Shown piece by piece: positions 1-8,192 of a stretch of DNA of 64,000 bases. Both the position numbers and the translations under genes were made by a program. Position 1 is the first letter of the stretch. Each line of letters begins with the position of its first letter. The notes below the pieces were generated by a model. The model did not search any database. It had not been told where the DNA came from and was given only the letters and a program-made list of their open reading frames with translations. The stretch is from Bin87 sp034420475 (GTDB taxonomy: Bacteria > Chloroflexota > Dehalococcoidia > Lucifugimonadales > UBA3495): contig DAOULH010000009.1 in NCBI GenBank assembly GCA_034420475.1, positions 1 to 64,000 of the forward strand, written 5' to 3'.

Positions 1-2
1 GG

Positions 3-1172
3 TGCGGCAAGCAGATGGCCGACATGGGAGCGGACGTCATCAAGATCGAGCCGCCCGGTGGCGAGGCCGCCCGGTCCGTGGGGCCCTTCTACCAGGACCT
101 GCCGGATCGGGAGAGCAGCCTTTACTTCTGGCATTACAACACCTCCAAGCGGGCAGTTACCTTGAACCTGGAGACGGAGGACGGGCGCCGGCTGTTCCGG
201 CAAATGGCGGAGCAGGCGGATGTGATACTGGAGACCTTCAGGCCCGGTTATCTGGCCTCCCTGGGGCTGGGGTACGAAGCTCTGGCAAAGAGCAACCCCG
301 GGCTGATCATGTGCTCGCTGACCCCCTTCGGGCAGACCGGGCCGTGGCGGGACTTTCAGAGCAGCGACCTGCTGCATCTGGCGGCGGGCGGACAGATGGC
401 CCGGTGTGGCTACGACGACGACGTGGTGCCCGGCGCGCCGCCCATCGCTCCCGGAGGCGGGCAGGCCTGGCACATCGGCAGTCACTACGCCTACATCGCC
501 ATCACCGCGGCGCTGGTCAGCCGGTCGGTGACGGCGCGAGGGCAGTACATAGATGCCTCGGTGCATGACGCCTGCGCGCTCACCACCGAGGGCCATGTGA
601 ACCAGTACATTTACAAAGGAGACGTGGTTCCCCGTAGAACCGGAGGCGGCAACACCAACCTTGGCCCCAACGCCCAGGTCCTCTGCAAGGATGGCAAGTA
701 CGTGAACGTCGGTCAGGTTCCCCCGGAGCGGATGCTGGCGCTTGCGCCGTGGATGGATGAGCACGGCTTGGCGGGCGACCTGCTGGATGAAAAGTACCGC
801 GACCCGGCGGTCATCGCCGAGAACCAATCGCATATTCGCGGAATTTTTGAAAACTTCCTCGCCAATATCCCTCGGGACGAGGCCTACCACGGCTTGCAGC
901 AGCGTGGCTCCAACACGGGGGCGATCCGTTCCCCGGACGAGGTCATGCAGGACCCGCACCTGGAGGACCGGGGATTCTGGACAGACGTGGAATACCCGGA
1001 ACTTGGCCAGACACTCCGACACCCTGGCCCGGGGGCCATCTTCAACGGCTCACCCTGGAGGATTTCCCGGCGCGCGCCTCTCCTCGGGGAGCACAACGAA
1101 GAGGTCCTGTGTGGGGAGTTGGGACTATCCACGGCGGAGTTGGCCGTCCTGGCTGAGGGAGGTTCGGTGTAA
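3..1172 (+). CDS. CaiB/BaiF family CoA-transferase, 5'-truncated by window edge
   Basis: Class III CoA-transferase, which moves CoA between acyl-CoA and a free carboxylic acid. The reading frame is open to the left edge (codons for CGKQ precede the first ATG at 15), and family members usually have about 15-25 residues before the motif DMGADVIKIEPP, so the true start lies outside the window. The family motifs seen are NTSKRAVTLNL, the adenine-pocket region ETFRPGYLASLGLGYE, and GQYIDASVHDA, where the Asp is the expected nucleophile that forms the aspartyl-CoA adduct. The C-terminus is complete. It faces the CoA-ligase/mutase operon tail-to-tail, which fits acyl-CoA metabolism, but the substrate cannot be told. 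Confidence 0.93.
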   Translation, partial: CGKQMADMGADVIKIEPPGGEAARSVGPFYQDLPDRESSLYFWHYNTSKRAVTLNLETEDGRRLFRQMAEQADVILETFRPGYLASLGLGYEALAKSNPGLIMCSLTPFGQTGPWRDFQSSDLLHLAAGGQMARCGYDDDVVPGAPPIAPGGGQAWHIGSHYAYIAITAALVSRSVTARGQYIDASVHDACALTTEGHVNQYIYKGDVVPRRTGGGNTNLGPNAQVLCKDGKYVNVGQVPPERMLALAPWMDEHGLAGDLLDEKYRDPAVIAENQSHIRGIFENFLANIPRDEAYHGLQQRGSNTGAIRSPDEVMQDPHLEDRGFWTDVEYPELGQTLRHPGPGAIFNGSPWRISRRAPLLGEHNEEVLCGELGLSTAELAVLAEGGSV

Positions 1173-1777
1173 CCCCTGGTTTTCCTGCCGCAGCCGGAAC
1201 CCGGTTCCGTCTCGCTTCAGCCCAAGGCTCAACCCACTCACCGCTTGCCGACAACTCCGCGCTTCTCCCCAAGTCTGAACTGTTACTCCCTCTGATGCGC
1301 GCCCGCTGGTATGCAGCAGGAATCCGGCGGATGGCCCAACCCATCGGGGCAGGAGCGGGAGCGGCGAATGGGAGACCCGCCTGCTCCCGCTGCTCAGTTG
1401 GCGGCGGAAAATCGCGCCGCCAACCGCCTCAAGGCTCCGGACCAAGACTCCGCGCTGCACTCCGGGCCGAACAGTGTCCTCTCGGCGCAGAGAATCCGCT
1501 CAATTCGGTGATGACTGAGTTGGTGAGCCTCTCCGCTAACGGCCGATCCTGTAGAGTAAGAAATCCAGCGCAGGTATCGTAGAACGGAAACCTGCGAGGC
1601 GCTGGCGCCGCGGCAATCTCGACGCCGTAGCAGCAACGTCTGCCCTGATAGACTTCCTTAGGCCAACGAGATTGCCGCGCTGCGCTCGCAATTACACTTT
1701 CCCGTGTCTCTGAACAGTTACCCAAGTCGAACTCAGGATCGCTACATACCGCTAACGCCGCGGGTTACGGCGACGAT
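1173..1777. other. 605-bp non-coding gap holding a dispersed repeat
   Basis: Gap between the convergent CoA-transferase and CoA-ligase genes. Short open frames here show no family features. It holds one dispersed repeat copy (1593-1721) and, at 1273-1286, a lone 14-base sequence resembling that repeat's terminal inverted repeat with one mismatch, perhaps the remnant of an eroded copy. No terminator or RNA gene was recognised. Confidence 0.6.
1593..1721. repeat. MITE-like dispersed repeat, copy A (left end missing)
   Basis: Shares the roughly 105-base core seen at 46655-46758 and 55896-56002: a left arm GCGAGGCGCTGGCGCC, then GGCAATCTCGACGCCG, a variable middle, and a right arm CGAGATTGCCGCGCTGCGC. 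The right terminal sequence TCTGAACAGTTAC (1709-1721) is identical to the right end of the 55869-56028 copy. The matching left terminal repeat was not found, so this copy appears truncated. Confidence 0.75.
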
Positions 1778-3178
1778 CTACTGGCGGAGGTCGATGACCC
1801 GCCGCGCTTTGAACTGGGTGCGCTCGAACTCGCCCTCGGGTTTGAGCTCGACGGAGACGCCAACGCCCAGGGCCCGGCGGAGGGTGTCACGGAACTGGTC
1901 GCGCAGGGCGTTCAGTCCTTCCGGGCCGCTTTCGCCGGCGGATGCCCACACTGCTGAGGACACCTCGGTCTGCACGGTCAGCCGGTCCAGGTAGCCGCGT
2001 TCGCGCTCGACCACCAGGCGGAACTCGCCGCCGAACTCGTCGAGGCCGCGCAGCACGTCCTCGATGCGAGAGGGGAAAACGTTCTGGCCACGGATGATCA
2101 GCATGTCGTCGGCGCGGCCGTAGATGCCCTGGGTGAGCGTGGGATAGGTTCTGCCGCAGGGACAGTCCACCATCTCCCAGCGAGCGATGTCGCCGGACCA
2201 GTAGCGGATCATGGGCTGGGACTCGCGCTCCAGGTGGGTGTAGACGGGGACGCCCTCGCCGCCCATTGCGATGGGCTGACGGGTTTCGGGGTCCACCAGC
2301 TGGGTGTACACGATGTCCTGCCAGAGGTGCATACCCTGTTGCAGGTGACGGCAGCCGCCGTTGGTCATCCAGGGGGTCATCTCGGCCATGCTGCCCTGAT
2401 CGACGACGTAGCAACCGAAGGCGTCCTCGATGGCCTGGCGGGTGGCTGGGACGCTGGCGCCGGGCTCGCCGCTGAAGAACATGAGGCGGAACCCGAAGTC
2501 GGCGCGCGGGTCGACGCCCATTTCGCGGGCGGTTTCCGCGAGGTACAGCGCGTAAGACGGCGTGGCGTACAGCGCGGCCGGCTTCACCATCTCGGCCCAT
2601 TCCACGGCCCGCTCGGTCTGGCCGGGCGCGCCGGCGCCGAAGGGGAAGCAGGTGGCCCCCAACCGCTCGGCTCCCACCAGGGCGCCCCAACTGCCGACGT
2701 AGAGGCTGAACACCGCCGCCACCATCACGGTGTCGTCAGGCCGGACGCCGGCGGCCCACAGGATGCGCGCGTGGGCTTCGCCGATGCGTTCCCAGTCGCT
2801 GCGGCTGATGCCGAACACGGTGGGCCGGCCGGTGGTTCCGGACGTGCCGTGGATGCGGTACACCTGGTCGGGAGAAACGCAGAGGAACCGGCCGTAGGGT
2901 GGGTGGGCCTCCTGCTCCACCCTGACCTCCTCTTTAGTGAGGATGGGCAGCTGAGCGAACTCTTCGAGGCTGCCGAGGTTAGCCGGATCGACTGGGGCGT
3001 CCTTCCAGAACTCGCGGTAGAATCCGGACCGCTCCCAGGCGTAACGGACCTGGCCGCGCAGTTTGTGCAGGATCACCTCGTCGCGCTCGGCAGGGGTCAT
3101 GGTTTCCAACCGGGCGTCCCAATGCTCCGCGTCGGAGGAAGGAACATACTGCGGGTCGTATGTGGGCGGCCAGGTCAT
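1778..3178 (-). CDS. Phenylacetate-CoA ligase-like AMP-forming acyl-CoA ligase
   Basis: ANL-superfamily ligase that activates a carboxylate with ATP to an acyl-adenylate and then to acyl-CoA. At 466 residues it is slightly longer than PaaK proteins. The phosphate-binding loop HGTSGTTGRP is at residues 110-119. The C-terminal hinge region GRADDMLIIRGQNVFPSRIE is typical of PaaK-type enzymes. It is the last gene of a tightly packed minus-strand operon and begins 5 bp after the B12-binding mutase subunit. The position beside a two-subunit B12 mutase suggests that it makes the CoA ester the mutase rearranges. Phenylacetate itself is not supported by context because no paa genes are present. The family call is firm; the substrate is open. 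Confidence 0.9.
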   Translation of the reverse strand: MTWPPTYDPQYVPSSDAEHWDARLETMTPAERDEVILHKLRGQVRYAWERSGFYREFWKDAPVDPANLGSLEEFAQLPILTKEEVRVEQEAHPPYGRFLCVSPDQVYRIHGTSGTTGRPTVFGISRSDWERIGEAHARILWAAGVRPDDTVMVAAVFSLYVGSWGALVGAERLGATCFPFGAGAPGQTERAVEWAEMVKPAALYATPSYALYLAETAREMGVDPRADFGFRLMFFSGEPGASVPATRQAIEDAFGCYVVDQGSMAEMTPWMTNGGCRHLQQGMHLWQDIVYTQLVDPETRQPIAMGGEGVPVYTHLERESQPMIRYWSGDIARWEMVDCPCGRTYPTLTQGIYGRADDMLIIRGQNVFPSRIEDVLRGLDEFGGEFRLVVERERGYLDRLTVQTEVSSAVWASAGESGPEGLNALRDQFRDTLRRALGVGVSVELKPEGEFERTQFKARRVIDLRQ

Positions 3179-3183
3179 GGGGC

Positions 3184-3621
3184 TTACCGCGACAAACCGG
3201 CGCGAATGAAATCGACCATCTCGGCGGTGAAGGTTCCCACCGGGAAGACGCCGTTGACTCCCAGCTGTCGCAGGGGCTCGACGTCGCCGTCGGGGATGGT
3301 TCCGCCGACCAGCAGCATTACGTCGCCGTCGGCAGCGTCGCCGCGCAGGCCGTGGCGTTCCAGGGCGTCAACCATGCGCGGCATGAGCCGCATGTGGGCG
3401 CCCGACAGGATGCTGATGCCGACGACGTCCACGTCTTCCTGGGCGGCGGCGGCGGCCACCTGGTCGGCGGTGACGCGCATCCCCAGGTACACCACCTCCA
3501 TGCCGGCGTCGCGGAGGGCGCGGGCGATGACCTTGACGCCGCGGTCATGTCCGTCCAGGCCGAGCTTGGCGAGGAGGACGCGGGGCGGGGGTGTATCGAG
3601 CGTTGTGACGAGAGTGGTCAT
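3184..3621 (-). CDS. B12-binding small subunit of an acyl-CoA mutase
   Basis: Cobalamin-binding domain of 145 residues, corresponding to the C-terminal part of methylmalonyl-CoA mutase or to the small subunits IcmB/HcmB (about 136 residues). The motif LGLDGHDRG carries the His that replaces dimethylbenzimidazole as lower cobalt ligand (DxHxxG), followed by the SILSGAHM loop and the LVGGTIPDGD segment that cradle the corrin tail. It pairs with the catalytic subunit encoded at 5043-6683. The two are unusual in being separated by four unrelated small genes. It starts 3 bp after the upstream membrane-protein gene, indicating co-transcription. Confidence 0.92.
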   Translation of the reverse strand: MTTLVTTLDTPPPRVLLAKLGLDGHDRGVKVIARALRDAGMEVVYLGMRVTADQVAAAAAQEDVDVVGISILSGAHMRLMPRMVDALERHGLRGDAADGDVMLLVGGTIPDGDVEPLRQLGVNGVFPVGTFTAEMVDFIRAGLSR

Positions 3622-3624
3622 AAG

Positions 3625-3831
3625 TTACCCACCATCGGTTGCAGCATCGTCACTGCCGCCGCCGTCTCCTACAATCCGCAGACCAATTCCAGCCAGGCCC
3701 ATGAGCACAGACCCGACCACCGACACGAGCTGTAACCCTCCGCCCGCGCCGATGCTGATTATCACAGCGGCAATCAGAATTGCAGTCACGCCCAGGCACA
3801 TCGTGCCCAAATCGCCCAGAATTTTTCTCAT
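3625..3831 (-). CDS. Small membrane protein, 68 residues, unknown function
   Basis: No family recognised. Two hydrophobic stretches (about residues 10-29 and 33-53) suggest two membrane passes, followed by a hydrophilic tail rich in Gly and Asp. Its start overlaps the stop of the preceding small membrane-protein gene by four bases (ATGA on the minus strand), and the B12-subunit gene begins 3 bp after its stop. That spacing argues for a real, translationally coupled gene despite its size. It belongs to the four-gene cassette placed between the mutase subunits. Confidence 0.6.
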   Translation of the reverse strand: MRKILGDLGTMCLGVTAILIAAVIISIGAGGGLQLVSVVGSVLMGLAGIGLRIVGDGGGSDDAATDGG

Positions 3832-4052
3832 CGCTTCAACTTGACCTGTTTCAACTTGACGGCAATGACCGCAAAAAGGAATATCACGGACAACGAGGCG
3901 CCGCCGTAGGCCAAGGGCAGCAGTTCGCCTACAATGTAGCGTTCCCGGCTGAACGCATCCAAGCCCAGCCAGTTCCCCACCAGCATAACCCAGCTGACAC
4001 CAAAAAAAGTCGTAAGGAAGACTGCGGTGAAAAGTTCCAAAGCGTTGTTCAT
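3828..4052 (-). CDS. Small membrane protein, 74 residues, unknown function
   Basis: No family recognised. There are two predicted membrane helices (about residues 8-27 and 44-65) with a short polar linker containing FSRERY and a basic C-terminal tail (KLKQVKLKR). The start is well supported by AGGAGG eight bases upstream on the minus strand. Its stop overlaps the next gene by four bases, so the two small proteins are probably made together and may form a membrane partner for the ATPase/STAS-like pair upstream. The role is unknown. Confidence 0.65.
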   Translation of the reverse strand: MNNALELFTAVFLTTFFGVSWVMLVGNWLGLDAFSRERYIVGELLPLAYGGASLSVIFLFAVIAVKLKQVKLKR

Positions 4053-4067
4053 AGCCGGGCCTCCTGA

Positions 4068-4415
4068 CTAGCCGGCGGCATCGGGGCGGCGGATTACCCA
4101 GTCGCCGTCAGGCGTTTCGGAGACAGTCAAGCCGCGATTGGAGGCCAGGTTTTTCAGGGACTCCATCGCCGGCGCTTTACGATAAATCATGCGCAGGCTA
4201 TCGTCGCCGGTTTCGGTGATGATCTCATTGAAAATCAGCAGGGCCTCGTCAAAAAAGGACACCCCTATGCGGAGGATGCCATCGGTATCCAGCGTAATTT
4301 CGCCATCACCCGCAGCAGCCTGCATTGCCGACGCTACAACCCGCGCCGCGGGACGTGTGATGAGCACTGTTTTGCCCGATTGCACTGACAAGTTGATCGT
4401 CGTCATTATCACCAC
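4068..4415 (-). CDS. STAS-like domain protein (DUF4325-like)
   Basis: Protein of 115 residues. The segment IGVSFFDEALLIFNEII has the helix-start pattern of STAS-like (DUF4325) proteins, in which a Ser or Thr would mark the possible phosphorylation site. Such proteins are commonly encoded next to GHKL-type ATPases, as here. The longest frame starts with GTG directly after the ATPase stop; a second GTG (4412) and an ATG (4406) are alternative starts. By analogy with anti-sigma kinase/anti-anti-sigma pairs it could be a phosphorylation switch, but that is inference. Its base composition is less GC-rich than that of the mutase gene. Confidence 0.6.
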   Translation of the reverse strand: MVIMTTINLSVQSGKTVLITRPAARVVASAMQAAAGDGEITLDTDGILRIGVSFFDEALLIFNEIITETGDDSLRMIYRKAPAMESLKNLASNRGLTVSETPDGDWVIRRPDAAG

Positions 4416-5042
4416 TTACGCTGGAACGGACAGGGTGACCACCGCCACCGTACCGGCAAGATGATCTGATCCTTCCAGACTGCCTTTGATTATCCTGCCG
4501 CCGGTCTCCACCTCCAGAGAACCTCCAGCAGAAAGGACTGTGAGGCTACCGCCCAAACTTTTCACGACACCCATAACATGGTCCAGTCCGATGCCTCGAT
4601 GCGCTTCCCCCGTACCAGTAACATGCAGCTCAGTTGCCAGGGCAATTGCGTCAGCGTCATTCAGCACATCGGCAAAAGCCGGATTCCGCCGCAACGACGC
4701 CGGAATCCCAATCCCGCAATCCGCGATACCAACGGTATGCTCAACACCGTCAACAATGCTGCTGCCGGCTCGGATGACATAGTAGCCTGCCGCCCGTTGA
4801 GAATGTTCCACTGCGTTCAAAGCCAGTTCGTAAAAAACGCCCACCATTTCAACGAGGGCGGCAGTTAGTCCGGGGCCGGACGCCAACTCCAAATTATTGG
4901 CAATCCGTTCAACATCGTCAACGCTTTGAAACCAAGTAATCGGCGGTATTCCGGAATCAAAGTCACCGGCCAAGCCTGCGACGGAGAACTTGGGCTGCTG
5001 CGCCACCAGCCGGGACAGTCGGTGTACCGTTTCCTTGTGCAT
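4416..5042 (-). CDS. GHKL-type ATP-binding protein (HATPase_c fold)
   Basis: A soluble protein of 208 residues with the Bergerat ATP-binding fold: N box ELALNAVEHS (72-81), G1 box DCGIGIP (108-114) and G2 box GEAHRGIGL (145-153). There is no His-containing dimerisation domain, so it resembles stand-alone anti-sigma-factor-type kinases rather than a sensor histidine kinase. Its ATG follows the mutase stop codon with no gap (TAGATG) and its own stop abuts the STAS-like gene. It is likely the ATPase half of a signalling pair. What it senses, and whether it acts on the mutase, cannot be read from the sequence. Confidence 0.75.
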   Translation of the reverse strand: MHKETVHRLSRLVAQQPKFSVAGLAGDFDSGIPPITWFQSVDDVERIANNLELASGPGLTAALVEMVGVFYELALNAVEHSQRAAGYYVIRAGSSIVDGVEHTVGIADCGIGIPASLRRNPAFADVLNDADAIALATELHVTGTGEAHRGIGLDHVMGVVKSLGGSLTVLSAGGSLEVETGGRIIKGSLEGSDHLAGTVAVVTLSVPA

Positions 5043-6683
5043 CTAAAACACCCCGGGGTCCACGTACTCGCCCCATTGGTCGCGGAGGGCGCCCATGATT
5101 TCGCCCTCGGTGACGCCGGCGGCGACGGCGGTGAGGATCGGGGGCATGAGGTTGCCGTCGGCTTGGGCGGTTTTTGCGATGTCGCGGAGGGATGAAGCGG
5201 CGTCGGCCTCGCTGCGACCCTGGCGTACTGTGGTGAGGCGTTCGATCTGCCGCTCCTCCTCGGCGTAGTCGAACTCGAAAAGCTCCAGGGAACCGGCGTT
5301 GGCGGCCTCTCCGCTGTATTCGTCGTTGACGCCGACGATGGTGTAATCGCCCGACTCCACGCGCTGCTGGTAGCGGTAGGAGGCCTGGGCGATCTCGCTT
5401 TCGATGTAGCCGCTGCCGATGGCTTCCAGCATCCCGTCCAACATACTGCCGTTGCCCATGGCGTCGATGCGTTCGATGTAGGCCATGGCGGCCTCTTCAA
5501 GCTGGCCGGTCAGCGTCTCCAGGTAGGCCGAGCCGCCCAGGGGGTCGGGGGTGGCAGCGACGCCCGACTCGTGAGCGAGGATCATCTGGGTGGCCAGGGA
5601 GATGCGCATGGCTTCCTCGGAGGGTATGTCGTAGGCCTCGTCGTAGCCGCTGACGTGGAGGGACTGGGTGCCGCCCAGGACAGCGGCCAGGGCCTGGAGA
5701 CCGCCGCGGAGGATGTTGTTCAGCGGGTCCTGGCGCACCAGCGTGGACCCCAGGGTCTGGGTGTGGAAGCGCATCCGCATGGACTCGGAACGGGTGGCGC
5801 CGTAGCGGTCGCGCATGAGCCGCGCCCACATCCGGCGGGCGGCGCGGAACTTGGCGATCTCCTCGAAGAAGTCGTTGTGGACGCCGAAGAAGTGGGACAG
5901 GCGCGACGCGAACTCGTCCACGGCCAGGCCGCGCCGCATCGCCGATTCGACATAGGCCATGCCCTGGGCGATGGTGAACGCCAGTTCCTGCACGGCGTCG
6001 GAGCCGGCCTCGCGGGTGTGGTAGCCGCTGATGGAGATGGTGTACCAATTGGGCACGTGCCGGGTGCAGAACTCCACGACGTCGGTGGTGAGGCGCAGGG
6101 CGGGAGCGGGCGGCAGGGCGAAGGTCTTTTGGCCGTGGAATTCCTTGAGGGAGTCGTTCTGCACGGTGCCGCGCAGGGCTGACCACGGCGTGCCCCGGCG
6201 CTCGGCGTTGTGCAGGAACATGGCCAGCAGCACGATGGCCGGGTGGTTGATGGTGAGCGAGACGCTGGCCTGCTCCAGGGGGATGCCGTCGAAAAGCTCG
6301 CCCATGTCGGCGGCGGTGTCGATGGCGACGCCTAGGCGGCCCACCTCGCCCTCGGCCAGTTCGTGGTCGGAGTCGTAGCCGGTGAGAGTGGGGTGGTCGA
6401 AGTCGGTGCTGAGGCCGGTCTGTCCGTGGGCCAGGAGGAAGCGGTAGCGCTCGTTGGTGGCCCGGGCGGTGCCGAAGCCGGCGATCTGCCGCCGGGTCCA
6501 CAGCCGACCGCGGTACATGGTCGGGTAGGCGCCGCGGGTGAAGGGGAACTCGCCCGGCGGGCCGAGGTCGGCGGCAGGGTCGAATCCGCTGCCGGCCAAG
6601 CCGGCGGGCGTGTAGAGCGGGTCGATGGGGAGGCCGGAGAGGGTGCGGGGATTGTCGTTGCTGGTGGTCATAGCCCATACCAT
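5043..6683 (-). CDS. B12-dependent acyl-CoA mutase, catalytic subunit
   Basis: Methylmalonyl-CoA mutase-type TIM-barrel subunit, 546 residues, without a fused B12 domain. It catalyses a radical carbon-skeleton rearrangement of an acyl-CoA with adenosylcobalamin. Seen: RGAYPTMYRGRLWTRRQ (50-66), GTVQNDSLKEF (172-182), SISGYHTREAG (217-227) with the conserved Tyr-His, and GVHNDFFEEIAKFRAARR. The separate cobalamin subunit is at 3184-3621. The two-protein size (about 546 + 145) matches isobutyryl-CoA and 2-hydroxyisobutyryl-CoA mutases as well as some methylmalonyl-CoA mutases, so the substrate is open. An alternative ATG lies four codons downstream (6671). It is the first gene of the operon running to 1778. 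Confidence 0.92.
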   Translation of the reverse strand: MVWAMTTSNDNPRTLSGLPIDPLYTPAGLAGSGFDPAADLGPPGEFPFTRGAYPTMYRGRLWTRRQIAGFGTARATNERYRFLLAHGQTGLSTDFDHPTLTGYDSDHELAEGEVGRLGVAIDTAADMGELFDGIPLEQASVSLTINHPAIVLLAMFLHNAERRGTPWSALRGTVQNDSLKEFHGQKTFALPPAPALRLTTDVVEFCTRHVPNWYTISISGYHTREAGSDAVQELAFTIAQGMAYVESAMRRGLAVDEFASRLSHFFGVHNDFFEEIAKFRAARRMWARLMRDRYGATRSESMRMRFHTQTLGSTLVRQDPLNNILRGGLQALAAVLGGTQSLHVSGYDEAYDIPSEEAMRISLATQMILAHESGVAATPDPLGGSAYLETLTGQLEEAAMAYIERIDAMGNGSMLDGMLEAIGSGYIESEIAQASYRYQQRVESGDYTIVGVNDEYSGEAANAGSLELFEFDYAEEERQIERLTTVRQGRSEADAASSLRDIAKTAQADGNLMPPILTAVAAGVTEGEIMGALRDQWGEYVDPGVF

Positions 6684-6770
6684 TTCTGCGTAATCTGAGG
6701 CTGCACAATGGCAGTATTCTAATTGCTGGACGTGATGATTGGGAGGGGCAGATATTAGCGATTAAATTGG

Positions 6771-6808
6771 TTGACAACCGAGTGATAAGCGCCTAAAAAA
6801 CGTTATCA
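6771..6808 (+). promoter_or_regulatory. Predicted promoter with overlapping inverted repeat
   Basis: TTGACA (6771-6776) is followed after 17 bases by TAAAAA (6794-6799), a plausible -35/-10 pair about 50 bases before the DndB-like start. The inverted pair TGATAA (6783-6788) / TTATCA (6803-6808), with centres 20 bases apart, flanks the -10, as an operator would. The stretch is distinctly AT-rich compared with its surroundings. Confidence 0.45.
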
Positions 6809-6848
6809 ATCAAATAAGCGGCTAAATGACCGCGTCAGGGAGCCTGAG

Positions 6849-8126
6849 ATGACCATCACGATTAACAGCGCCCACCGCCCTACGCTTATCGATGTTCCTG
6901 GGGCAATTCGGTCCACCCAGGGAGGTCGCGAGGTGTACACCTTCACGCTGACTTGCCGAGAGCTGGACAACAAAATTGAGGAACGTACCCGGCCGGACGT
7001 CATACAGGAAGCTAACCGTCGGTACGACCCGAAGCACGCCGCTACCATCCAGCAGTACCTCTGCGAAACGGAAAGTTGGGTCCTGGGAGCAGAGTTGCTC
7101 GCGATTGCTCCAGAAGCCATTAATTTCACACCTTACCTTGATGACACTGGACAGGCATCGGCGATTGGCCGCTTGGTCATTTATGAAGATGACAGACAGT
7201 TGCTCCGCTTATTTGACGGGCAGCATCGCCGCGGAGCCATTGCCAACCTCATTAAAGAGGACTTGGCGGGATATCTGGAAATCCTACGCAAGGAACTTGG
7301 CGATTTGACCACAGAGCTTGACGAAGCCAGCAACGCGCTGGCCACCAAGGCGGCTATGCAAGCAAAAAAGGAAGAGATTACCGATTTAGAGAGCAAATTC
7401 GATCGGTTCATGAATGACTCGCTAACGATCATCCTGTACGCCGAGGGTGAACTAGGAGCCGTGAGGCAGATGTTTTCCGACGCTGCAAACGCCAAACCGC
7501 AAGAGGCCATCACTCGTGCGCGATTCGACCAGCGCGACGCTTTCAATCTCGCCGCTGACGAAGTTTCTAACTCATCGCAACTGCTTATGGGCAGGATTGA
7601 CATGGAGCGTAGCGCAGTGAGCCAAACAAGCGAGAACTTGCTTTCTTTCAACCAGTTGGCAACGACCCTCAAAACCCTCGGGTTCGGTTACTACGGCCGG
7701 ATTAGCCGCACCCGAAACGCGGAACTACTTAGCGACTACTCCGAAATGGTAAATTGCGGGTTGGACTTCTTCGACGAGTTCTTACCGGCAGCGATTGAGG
7801 AATTCGACCTCCTCCTTAGCGAAGAGATGACCACCGAGGACATTCCGGACGAGCGGCAAAACTCTTTCGCCTTCAACGCAACGGTGCTCCGAGTGCTCGC
7901 CGGTTGCTATCACGGCTGGGGCAAGGAGAACCATCAGGGACTGGCCGAATTTCTCCGTAAACAGCACCTCGGTAAGGGCAGACACCGTAACGCAATCCTC
8001 GTACGAGCGGGATTGGTGTCTGCGGGGGGCAACACACCGCAAGCCCGGCGACAAGAAGTACAAGGTGCCATCCGTTATATCCTCGATGAGGCTCACAAAT
8101 ACGAGGATGCGCAGCAGGCAGTGTGA
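6849..8126 (+). CDS. DndB-like DGQHR-domain protein, orphan
   Basis: Protein of 425 residues resembling DndB, the regulatory member of DNA phosphorothioation (Dnd) systems. Seen: an N-terminal VPGAIRSTQGGREVYTF segment, the signature DGQHR at residues 123-127, a coiled-coil-like insertion (about 150-195) and a MFSDAANAKPQE motif (about 211-222) matching the FSDxN region. None of dndA, dndC, dndD or dndE is in the window, so this is a solitary homologue. DndB is known to repress dnd promoters in some bacteria, so autoregulation through the inverted repeat upstream is possible. It is less GC-rich than its neighbours, suggesting acquisition. RBS AGGGAG precedes the ATG. Confidence 0.8.
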   Translation: MTITINSAHRPTLIDVPGAIRSTQGGREVYTFTLTCRELDNKIEERTRPDVIQEANRRYDPKHAATIQQYLCETESWVLGAELLAIAPEAINFTPYLDDTGQASAIGRLVIYEDDRQLLRLFDGQHRRGAIANLIKEDLAGYLEILRKELGDLTTELDEASNALATKAAMQAKKEEITDLESKFDRFMNDSLTIILYAEGELGAVRQMFSDAANAKPQEAITRARFDQRDAFNLAADEVSNSSQLLMGRIDMERSAVSQTSENLLSFNQLATTLKTLGFGYYGRISRTRNAELLSDYSEMVNCGLDFFDEFLPAAIEEFDLLLSEEMTTEDIPDERQNSFAFNATVLRVLAGCYHGWGKENHQGLAEFLRKQHLGKGRHRNAILVRAGLVSAGGNTPQARRQEVQGAIRYILDEAHKYEDAQQAV

Positions 8127-8160
8127 TCGAACTGGGACAAAATCTTACGTACCCCAACAA

Positions 8161-8192
8161 TCGGGAGGTTTGACTAACAGTCGAACCTCCCG
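8161..8192 (+). terminator. Strong hairpin after the DndB-like gene, possible terminator
   Basis: A 14-bp stem, CGGGAGGT... on the left arm and ...ACCTCCCG on the right, with one G-T wobble and a five-base loop. It starts about 35 bases after the DndB-like stop. The bases after it (AAAATTTA) are not a clean T-run, so termination is likely but not certain. Confidence 0.5.

Noticed and set aside
2234..3844. Long plus-strand open frame (536 codons) over the CoA-ligase and B12-subunit genes.
   Set aside because: Antisense to recognised genes; the translation is low-complexity and lacks any family motif. Long antisense frames are expected at this GC content.
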